Notes under the pieces: model-generated
Databases searched by the model: none
What the model saw: the letters and a program-made list of their open reading frames with translations, nothing else
What the model was told of the DNA's origin: nothing
In this document: in pieces, positions 16,501-21,513 of the stretch
How positions within the stretch are numbered: the first letter of the stretch is position 1
How the letters are laid out: each line of letters begins with the position of its first letter
Program-made: the position numbers and the translations under genes
NCBI GenBank assembly: GCA_964613725.1
Contig: CAZTJY010000069.1
Span: forward strand, 1-21,513
Direction: 5' to 3'
Source: Parapedobacter sp964613725
GTDB taxonomy: Bacteria; Bacteroidota; Bacteroidia; Sphingobacteriales; Sphingobacteriaceae
Length of the DNA stretch: 21,513 nt

Positions 16501-16708
16501 GTTGAAAACGTTGTCAATAGGTTACACACTGCCCGAGCGGATGAGGAACTGGTTGCGGGTTGGGAATGCCCGGATATATATGCTTTCCAATAATTTGTTG
16601 ACATTTAGCCAGATAAAACACATCGATCCTGAAATGGGGTACGATGACCGTGAAACGGCGTATCCCGTGATCAAATCGACCACCTTCGGGTTAGAACTCA
16701 CCTTTTAA
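13562..16708 (+). CDS. SusC/RagA-type TonB-dependent outer membrane transporter
   Basis: The 1048-residue protein forms the outer-membrane barrel through which the oligosaccharide is imported with TonB energy. A signal peptide (about 1-27, ending L-A-Q) is followed by a carboxypeptidase-regulatory-like domain (about 30-105). Next is the SusC signature E-E-V-V-V-V-G-Y-G (about 111-119), then the plug domain with V-V-V-D-G-V and I-L-K-D-A, and then the beta-barrel, which ends with an aromatic C-terminal strand (T-T-F-G-L-E-L-T-F). There is no N-terminal STN domain, so signalling through an anti-sigma factor is not expected, which agrees with HTCS control. Asp/Asn-rich loops (D-S-N-G-D-G-V-I-D and I-D-N-N-D) near residues 835-885 resemble calcium-binding loops seen in many SusC proteins. 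susD follows after 116 bases. Confidence 0.97.
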   Translation: MNMITKHKNLRLITAFLLLLATMPTLAQQQTVRGIVRDSMTNEPIAGAAVKVVGTQLGTSTDAEGRFLVANVLDGATLEISFIGFVSKQVPVQGRRVLEVFMEPTVDQLEEVVVVGYGTQKRATVTGAVSSIKGDDIAQIPAPNITHSIAGRLPGVSMRPNGGQPGADDPDIHIRGIVTTGANQPLVVVDGVRRDNIRQIDPSSIESVTILKDAAAVAPFGIGGANGVIMITTKKGNLGKPTIRLGTSLGFQNPTYLPDMLDARDYMSLQNEAYFNQTPDGTSAPFDPDFVENYYALHEEDPWRHPNSNFLELFNKNTPVQNHNLELSGGSERVTYRAGLGYYDQQGVFDKVSYRRYNYHVNLESNVTPTTKVGLGIHGAVERTNDLDADAQTSGQLFRSFYKYLPTQSLTYPGTDYWGESSANTPVGVLRSEGYDRRDLNTLLGSFSVEQQIIDGLSVKGVFSFDPSQTNVKSFHVPFKYHMIDLNTSPYSYTEAVSLQEGSGRPFIWLGLENRRHTNYTYQGYLNYDKTFGDHQLTGLLVAEARNFNENWFTARRNNFSLQIDELGLGSSNRMDFENDGLSSTGSEIGYVYRVGYSYKQKYIFEAAGRYDGHFYFAPGSRWGYFPSFSGAWRISEESFFEPAKAWLSEFKLRGSWGKAGMLAGEAFQYLTGYSLRGNAYAFGSGSLVQGSQVIREANPFITWEVATKSNIGFDALLWNGMVNVEFDYFTEQRTGMLLAPQVTLPVEYGLSLSEENKGEMTNRGFEVNAGVRGNAGESFDWSLTANASFARNKMVEVFQTDAERDNPNRTRVGRPFGTPYGYKSLGLFSTDDDSNGDGVIDGADGYDVAQFGVLHPGDIRYADLSGPDGVPDGIIDNNDLTVIGYPVYPEWTFGVTPSVHWKGVDVSLFFQGTANASINVRQFMTVPFENNGSNTGYEYFENRWTPDNQNARYPRATPSPQSNNTQNSDFWLMNASYLRLKTLSIGYTLPERMRNWLRVGNARIYMLSNNLLTFSQIKHIDPEMGYDDRETAYPVIKSTTFGLELTF

Positions 16709-16824
16709 CCTTTAATGGTATGGATTGTGGTGCGGAATTATGAAACCAAGATGTAAATCATATACCCATACACGGTAATATAATTCACATCGAGCGCTCA
16801 TCAGCAAACGATAAAGATAAAACG

Positions 16825-18621
16825 ATGAAAACTAAGAATTTGATAAAGTGCTTAATAGTGCTAATACTGTGCGGATGCAGTCAGGAGGAATTCCTAGAGA
16901 ATGAAAATAAGGCCAATTTGACTGATGACACCCAATGGGCGTCAGAAACGAATGCCGACATCTTCCTGAACGATTGCTATAGCGAAATCCCGATGAAGTG
17001 GAATTTCGCGGAAAATCTCGATTATTACACGGATGATTACAACATCAGTCATTATTACACGGCTTCCAATTGGCGCCAGGGAATCTGCCAGGTGCCGGGT
17101 GAAAGCACCACCAACGAGTGGGGTGGGACCCAAGGGCCGACTTATGGTTATACCTGGGCCTCTTTTTTCACCAAGGTAAGAAAGCTCAACACCTTCATTC
17201 AAAAGGTAACGGAGAACCAAGCCAATTTTTCGGATGCGTATGTTAACAAACGGATTGATGAGGCGCGGTTTCTGCGGGCTTTCTTTTACAGCGAATATTT
17301 CATGCACGTGGGCGGGCTGCCCATCATTACCGAGCCGTTAGATCGGAACACCATGGGTGAAGAAGAGTTGCTGAAACCACGGTCTACCTTCGAAGAAACG
17401 TTTCAGTTTATCACATCCGAATTGGGTTCGGTGGTTAGCAACGGGCACCTGCCGGCCAAATACAACCAGGGCGAATCGGATGCAGGCCGGGCAACGTTGG
17501 GCGCCGCCCTCGCCTTAAAGGGATGGATTGAAGTTTTTGCGGCGAGCCCGCTTTTCAATACCGCCACGCCGTACCTGCCGGATCCGGACCTGAACGTTCA
17601 CTTCGGCAACTACGATGCGAACAGGTGGGTTACGGCGGCTGCGACCAATAAACAATTCATCGATCAGTTTGGTAATGGCCCGTACGGACTGTTTCCCGAC
17701 CTGCCCAATTTCTGGCGGGAGGCAAACGAGTATAATGAGGGTGTCATTTGGGATCGGCAGGTTGTGGCCGGTGTCGCCGGGTTGGGCGCCAATTATGAGC
17801 GGCGTGGAGGACCCACGTATGTACTCGGTGAGTACCTGACCTGGGGCAACTATAACCCAACCCAGGAAATCGTTGATCAATTCAGTATGGCAAATGGGAA
17901 ACCGATAACGGATCCGACCTCCGGCTATGATCCACAAAACCCCTATGTGGGCAGGGAAAAGCGTTTTTACGACTTTATCGTATACGATGGGGCAACGTAC
18001 AAACTGGATTGGATGCCACAGGAGGATATCATTTATACCCGTATAGACCTCACGCTTCCCAACCCCGACCGGTCCAACCAGATTGATTTGGCGGGAAATA
18101 CCGACATCGGTGACTCGGGATACTACCAAAAGAAGAAGCTGAATCCAGATGCGCCTCCAGGGGATGATATGAGCGGACAGAATTATGTGTTTTACCGGTA
18201 TGCCGAAGTGCTCCTTAACTATGCCGAAGCACAAAACGAAGCGGCCGGGCCAGACGCATCTGTTTACGACGCAATCAACCAAGTCCGGGAACGCTCCGAC
18301 CTACCTGGCTTGCCGGCCGGCCTCGACAAAGCCGAGATGCGTGAGGCCATCCACCGTGAAAGGCGCGTAGAGCTATGTTTCGAAGATAAGCGCTATTTTG
18401 ATAATAAGCGGTTGGCCCAAGGTCCGGAAACCATGGGGAAGCCAAGGCATAATATGGTTATCCGGAATACCGTTCCTTCTAACAATTCAGGGACTTGGGT
18501 ATATAATGTAGAGGTCGAAAAGAAATATACCGTCAGTTTTCTGCCCAAGCAGTATATGAGCCCGATTCCCCAAAACGTCATCGATCAAAATCCCAAGATT
18601 TCACAAAATCCAGGCTATTAA
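16825..18621 (+). CDS. SusD/RagB-type glycan-binding surface lipoprotein
   Basis: The 598-residue product is the lid partner of the SusC transporter and binds the glycan at the cell surface. Its signal peptide ends in the lipobox L-C-G-C18, and the residues after the Cys (S-Q-E-E-F) are polar and acidic, like the Bacteroidota lipoprotein surface-export signal. The usual TPR-like helices are recognisable from G-R-A-T-L-G-A-A-L-A-L-K-G-W near residue 220. The C-terminal RagB/SusD region has Y-A-E-V-L-L-N-Y-A-E-A, I-N-Q-V-R-E-R and R-E-R-R-V-E-L-C-F-E, all characteristic. The length is in the family range. It lies between susC and the esterase, 31 bases before the latter, clearly in one operon. 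Binding specificity cannot be deduced. Confidence 0.97.
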   Translation: MKTKNLIKCLIVLILCGCSQEEFLENENKANLTDDTQWASETNADIFLNDCYSEIPMKWNFAENLDYYTDDYNISHYYTASNWRQGICQVPGESTTNEWGGTQGPTYGYTWASFFTKVRKLNTFIQKVTENQANFSDAYVNKRIDEARFLRAFFYSEYFMHVGGLPIITEPLDRNTMGEEELLKPRSTFEETFQFITSELGSVVSNGHLPAKYNQGESDAGRATLGAALALKGWIEVFAASPLFNTATPYLPDPDLNVHFGNYDANRWVTAAATNKQFIDQFGNGPYGLFPDLPNFWREANEYNEGVIWDRQVVAGVAGLGANYERRGGPTYVLGEYLTWGNYNPTQEIVDQFSMANGKPITDPTSGYDPQNPYVGREKRFYDFIVYDGATYKLDWMPQEDIIYTRIDLTLPNPDRSNQIDLAGNTDIGDSGYYQKKKLNPDAPPGDDMSGQNYVFYRYAEVLLNYAEAQNEAAGPDASVYDAINQVRERSDLPGLPAGLDKAEMREAIHRERRVELCFEDKRYFDNKRLAQGPETMGKPRHNMVIRNTVPSNNSGTWVYNVEVEKKYTVSFLPKQYMSPIPQNVIDQNPKISQNPGY

Positions 18622-18652
18622 CACCTGTATAATCAGTCACATATTTAAAGCT

Positions 18653-19762
18653 ATGAAGTTATCTCATTTACTACCCGGCGCTGCGTTGGTGTTGTTAACC
18701 AGCACGGTGTTTGGACAAAGCGAACAAATAAAGGAAGATTTCGTGCCCTCGGCACTTAACCAGCCAGGGAAAGCGTACCCCCAGGTCAATTCGCAAGGGT
18801 ATGCCCGGTTCAGGATTAACGCGCCACAGGCCGATACGGTGCGCGTTAGCTTGGGGCTAGGCGGTCGGGGAGGTACGCTGCTGACCAAGGGCGCTGACGG
18901 ATACTTCACCGGCACGACCGAAGGGCCTATGGACGAGGGTTTTCATTACTACCGCCTTACGGTAGACGGGGCTACATTCAATGATCCCGGTACGTTAAAT
19001 TACTACGGATCCGTCCGCTGGGAAAGCGGTATTGAAATCCCCGCGCACGACCAGGAGTTTTATGCGTTGAAGAATGTCCCACACGGGCACGTCCATCAGA
19101 TTTTATTCCCTTCGGAAAGCACCAATACCTCCCGGCGTGCCTTTGTCTATACGCCGCCGGGCTATGAGGCGGGATCGGATCGGTACCCCGTACTGTATTT
19201 ACAACACGGTTGGGGAGAAGACGAAACGGCCTGGTCCAACCAGGGGCGCGCTAACCTGATCATGGATAACCTAATTGCGGAAGGAAAAATCAAGCCATTT
19301 ATTATTGTGATGTCATATGGGATGACTAATGAAATCCGTTTCGGAGGGATTCGGGAGTTCAAGATCGAGCCCTTTCAAACGGTGCTCGTGGATGAGCTTA
19401 TACCTTATGTGGACAGCCATTTCCGCACCCTTGCCAATCGGGATAACCGCGCGATGGCTGGCCTTTCGATGGGTGGGATGGAGACGCGTATGATCACGGT
19501 GAAAAACCCGGATGTTTTTGGATACTATGGTTTGATGAGTGGGGGAATCTATACAGCAGATGAGCTGGCTGGCGAGATCAAGCCGGAACTTGTCTTTATC
19601 GGCACAGGCAGCAAGGAAAACCCAGATCGGGTGAAAGAGGCCGTGGCATCGCTGAAGGAAGCCGGCTTCAATGCCGTATCATACGTATCGGACGGCACGG
19701 CACATGAGTTTCAGACGTGGCGCCGCTGTTTGTATCAAATGGCGCCTTTGCTATTCAAGTAG
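18653..19762 (+). CDS. CE1-type carbohydrate esterase with N-terminal E-set domain
   Basis: This is a 369-residue exported alpha/beta-hydrolase of the esterase D/feruloyl-esterase group. A signal peptide (about 1-21, ending V-F-G-Q) is followed by an immunoglobulin-like E-set/CBM48-type domain (about 38-120), then the esterase domain (about 135-369). Y-L-Q-H-G-W-G-E-D-E marks the oxyanion region, the nucleophile is S272 in G-L-S-M-G-G, and the catalytic His is H351 in A-H-E-F-Q-T-W-R. The acid position, often an Asp after G-x-G-x-x, reads E322 here, with D325 close by. Enzymes of this type remove feruloyl or acetyl groups from plant glycans such as xylan, and the gene order implies action on the glycan handled by SusCD. 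Which ester is cleaved cannot be settled. It is the last gene of the + strand locus. Confidence 0.93.
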   Translation: MKLSHLLPGAALVLLTSTVFGQSEQIKEDFVPSALNQPGKAYPQVNSQGYARFRINAPQADTVRVSLGLGGRGGTLLTKGADGYFTGTTEGPMDEGFHYYRLTVDGATFNDPGTLNYYGSVRWESGIEIPAHDQEFYALKNVPHGHVHQILFPSESTNTSRRAFVYTPPGYEAGSDRYPVLYLQHGWGEDETAWSNQGRANLIMDNLIAEGKIKPFIIVMSYGMTNEIRFGGIREFKIEPFQTVLVDELIPYVDSHFRTLANRDNRAMAGLSMGGMETRMITVKNPDVFGYYGLMSGGIYTADELAGEIKPELVFIGTGSKENPDRVKEAVASLKEAGFNAVSYVSDGTAHEFQTWRRCLYQMAPLLFK

Positions 19763-19767
19763 CGCAC

Positions 19768-19802
19768 TTCCTCATTTTAAAGGCTTGCCAAAAAATGAGG
19801 AA
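19768..19802 (+). terminator. Long hairpin just after the esterase stop
   Basis: TTCCTCATTTT (19768-19778) pairs fully with AAAATGAGGAA (19792-19802), and GCGC at 19762-19765 can extend the stem by pairing with GCGC at 19805-19808. No U-run follows, so it may protect the transcript end rather than stop transcription by itself. Confidence 0.5.
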
Positions 19803-19812
19803 AAGCGCGCTT

Positions 19813-19848
19813 AAAAAAGCCTGTTACCGATGGTTAGCAGGCTTTTTT
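19813..19848. terminator. Bidirectional intrinsic terminator between the esterase and DUF1456 genes
   Basis: AAAAAAGCCTG (19813-19823) pairs with CAGGCTTTTTT (19838-19848), giving a stem with a U-run in both directions. It serves the + strand locus and the minus-strand helicase/DUF1456 unit. Its right part, including the loop, encodes the last residues and stop codon of the DUF1456 protein. Confidence 0.85.
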
Positions 19849-20087
19849 GGTGCCGCTGTTTGCTTGGGGGGTCTGGGCCCCCGTTTGTAAATAATCAGTC
19901 CGTTCAGGAAATTGCGGAGCAACTGGTCGCCGCACGGTTTGAAATTCGGGTGGTCTTCCTTGCGGAATATCGCACCAAGTTCCGTTTTTGTTACCCTGAA
20001 ATCGGCGAGTGCCAATACCTCGATGATGTCGTCGTCGGTGAATTTTAAAGCTACCCGGAGCTTTTTCATGATGTCATTGTTGCTCAT
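19824..20087 (-). CDS. DUF1456 (YehS-like) small protein, single repeat
   Basis: The 87-residue product matches one repeat of the DUF1456 family, typified by E. coli YehS, which has two such repeats in about 156 residues. Shared positions include N-N-D-I-M-K-K-L-R near the start, R-K-E-D-H-P-N-F-K-P-C-G-D-Q at about 42-55 and L-R-N-F-L-N-G-L-I at about 57-65. The tail after residue 68 is rich in Pro and Lys and likely disordered. The function of the family is not known to me. It begins 13 bases after the helicase stop, so the two are probably co-transcribed. Its stop codon lies in the loop of the terminator hairpin. The single-repeat form may be normal in this phylum. Confidence 0.85.
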   Translation of the reverse strand: MSNNDIMKKLRVALKFTDDDIIEVLALADFRVTKTELGAIFRKEDHPNFKPCGDQLLRNFLNGLIIYKRGPRPPKQTAAPKKPANHR

Positions 20088-20100
20088 GGTATAAATGTGG

Positions 20101-21447
20101 TTACCTAGAAATTTTTATATTGACTTTTTTGCCTTTTAACTTTTCGTTGCGGACCTGTTGCACTACATGTTCGATACGATTGCGTTTTACCGCCGCATAC
20201 GCCGAGTGGTCGAGTACCTCGATGCGTCCGAGGTCTTCCTTCGCCAATTCGCCTTTTTTGAGCAATAACCCGACGATGTCGACCTTGTTTATTTTTTCTT
20301 TTTTCCCTGCGGCAATATAAAGTGTAGCCCAGGCGGTCGGCGGTGGCAAACTCGGACTTTCGGGCAGTACTTCCTGTTCGGGCGATTCGGCTAAGTAGCG
20401 GGGTTTCTCATCGGGCGCGAGCAGCAAGTAGGAGGTACCGGTCGCATGCATCCGTGCGGTCCGACCATTGCGGTGCAGGAAAGCCTCCTCCGAATGGGGA
20501 AGCTGGTAGTGGATGATATGCTCGATTTCGGGGATGTCCAATCCGCGTGATGCGAGGTCGGTGGTAACTAATAGGCAGTGGCTGCCATTACGGAATTTGA
20601 GTAGGGAACGTTCCCGGTCATCCTGTTCCATGCCGCCGTGGAAGACGCCATGGTGTACGCCCCTGTCCCACAGCAGGTCACTGATGCGTTCCACCGCCTC
20701 CCGGTGGTTGCAGAAAACCAAGGTGGGGGTATTGCCGATTTTGCAGACCAATGCAAAGAGCGCATCCAGCTTGTCGGCCGCCCTGCTGGTAACCACTTTT
20801 TGCTTCAGGTTGGGTGCCGAGGCCTTATTTGCTAAATAATCAAGTGTTGTCGGCTTTGAAATGCCGGTGAAGGCGGGGATATCGTCCATCGGCGTAGCCG
20901 AGGTAAGCACACGTTTTTTGAGAAAAGGAAACTGGTTGACGATATAAGTCATGTCTTCCTGAAAGCCAAATTCGAGTGCTTTGTCAAATTCATCGAGCAC
21001 CAGTGTATGCACAGTAGCCGTGTCGAATGTTTTACGGCGCAAGTGATGCGCCAGTCGGCCGGGTGTGCCGATGAGCACGGCAGGGGGCTGTGATAGGTTG
21101 TTGATTTCTATGGAAACGGAATGGCCGCCATAACAGCTATTCACTTTGAATCCGCTACCCATGCCTTTGAAGACCTGTTCGATTTGGAGTGCCAGTTCCC
21201 GCGAGGGAACGATTACGACAGCTTGAACAGTTGTGATATCCGCCCGGAGTGTGCGGAGCAGCGGCAATAGAAAGGCCAGTGTTTTTCCCGAACCCGTAGG
21301 TGAAAGTAAGATGAGGTCTTGGTTTTCCGGCACGTGGAGTACGGCCTGCTGCATTTCGTTGAGCGCATTTATTTCTAGATTCCGTAGTGCCTGCTTTACC
21401 ATGTGCGTGCGAGTTGGTGTCAAATTTTGGAGAAAGTAAGGATACAT
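20101..21447 (-). CDS. DEAD-box RNA helicase with DbpA-type RNA-binding domain
   Basis: The 448-residue cytoplasmic ATP-dependent RNA helicase is likely involved in ribosome assembly. Motifs are a Q-motif Gln in L-N-E-M-Q-Q (about 29-34), motif I S-P-T-G-S-G-K55-T, P-S-R-E-L-A, G-T-P-G-R, motif II as D-E-F-D instead of D-E-A-D, S-A-T, D-L-A-S-R-G-L-D-I-P and H-R-N-G-R-T-A-R. Residues from about 370 match the DbpA RNA-recognition domain, known in E. coli DbpA and Bacillus YxiN to bind 23S rRNA hairpin 92. An ATG at 21480 would add 11 residues but lies inside a terminator-like hairpin. The ATG at 21447 starts just before the aromatic residue usual upstream of the Q motif; a later ATG at 21402 is possible. 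The DUF1456 gene follows on the same strand. Confidence 0.93.
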   Translation of the reverse strand: MYPYFLQNLTPTRTHMVKQALRNLEINALNEMQQAVLHVPENQDLILLSPTGSGKTLAFLLPLLRTLRADITTVQAVVIVPSRELALQIEQVFKGMGSGFKVNSCYGGHSVSIEINNLSQPPAVLIGTPGRLAHHLRRKTFDTATVHTLVLDEFDKALEFGFQEDMTYIVNQFPFLKKRVLTSATPMDDIPAFTGISKPTTLDYLANKASAPNLKQKVVTSRAADKLDALFALVCKIGNTPTLVFCNHREAVERISDLLWDRGVHHGVFHGGMEQDDRERSLLKFRNGSHCLLVTTDLASRGLDIPEIEHIIHYQLPHSEEAFLHRNGRTARMHATGTSYLLLAPDEKPRYLAESPEQEVLPESPSLPPPTAWATLYIAAGKKEKINKVDIVGLLLKKGELAKEDLGRIEVLDHSAYAAVKRNRIEHVVQQVRNEKLKGKKVNIKISR

Positions 21448-21458
21448 TTTTAAACGAC

Positions 21459-21499
21459 AAAAAAAAGACCTGAAAATCATATGATTAACAGGTCTTTTT
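21459..21499 (-). terminator. Strong terminator-like hairpin in front of the helicase gene
   Basis: AAAAAGACCTG (21462-21472) pairs with CAGGTCTTTTT (21489-21499), and the loop holds the palindrome AATCATATGATT. Read on the minus strand the stem is followed by eight U residues, on the plus strand by five, so the leftward direction is stronger. It ends 11 bases before the helicase ATG at 21447. It is either the end of a gene lying to the right of this window or a leader attenuator. Confidence 0.75.
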
Positions 21500-21513
21500 A
21501 GTACCCAGGGCCG

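Larger units (their letters stand above)
3404..19762 (+). other. Compact polysaccharide-utilization locus
   Basis: Six + strand genes lie between housekeeping neighbours on both sides: an oxidoreductase fusion, GH95, HTCS, susC, susD and a CE1-type esterase. Gaps of 44 and 31 bases suggest co-transcription of the oxidoreductase with GH95 and of susD with the esterase, while gaps of about 250 bases on either side of the HTCS gene leave room for separate promoters. The right edge is fixed by tandem hairpins and the left edge by a divergent promoter region. Confidence 0.85.

Noticed and set aside
16709..16824. Separate promoter for susD
   Set aside because: No TAnnTTTG box in the 116-base gap and susC/susD are normally co-transcribed.
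17515..18282. Open frame of 255 codons on the minus strand
   Set aside because: It is antisense to susD, has no recognisable domain, and reflects codon bias of the real gene.

Overview
The window looks like a chromosomal stretch of a Bacteroidota bacterium, most plausibly from the Sphingobacteriaceae with mid-range GC (by eye; a genus such as Parapedobacter would fit, but this is a guess). The signs are a SusC/SusD pair, a hybrid two-component regulator, a multidomain ThuA / PQQ-dehydrogenase / cytochrome c protein, near absence of Shine-Dalgarno sequences, and several TAnnTTTG boxes typical of Bacteroidota promoters. No tRNA, rRNA, CRISPR array, insertion sequence or phage gene was seen, and no gene-free gap exceeds about 260 bases.

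Left flank (1-3202): a small protein of unknown function (+), the universal GTPase/ATPase YchF (-), a Rieske-type ferredoxin (+) and a D-2-hydroxyacid dehydrogenase (-). These are mostly single genes in alternating orientation, with divergent promoters at about 1867-1906 and 3280-3350.

Centre (3404-19762): six large genes all on the + strand form what reads as a compact polysaccharide-utilization locus. In order they are a ThuA/sugar-dehydrogenase/PKD/cytochrome c fusion, a GH95 alpha-L-fucosidase (or alpha-L-galactosidase), a hybrid two-component sensor/regulator (HTCS) with 14 propeller repeats, a SusC-type TonB-dependent transporter, a SusD-type surface lipoprotein and a CE1-type esterase. 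The likely model is that SusCD binds and imports a decorated oligosaccharide, the esterase removes ester groups, GH95 removes terminal L-fucose (or L-galactose), the HTCS senses a product in the periplasm and switches the locus on, and the fusion protein may oxidise a released sugar and pass electrons to a c-type heme. The last step is inference.

Right flank (19768-21513): two tandem hairpins, the second a bidirectional terminator, close the locus. On the opposite strand follow a one-repeat DUF1456 protein and, 13 bases upstream of it, a DbpA-like DEAD-box RNA helicase. A further strong hairpin/terminator lies at 21459-21499, directly in front of the helicase start.

The most interesting points are the pairing of a heme/PQQ oxidoreductase with a fucosidase in one locus, palindromes and repeats in the regulator and SusC upstream regions, an altered G1 box in the HTCS kinase, a terminator that also encodes the end of a protein, and a terminator-like hairpin in the helicase leader.
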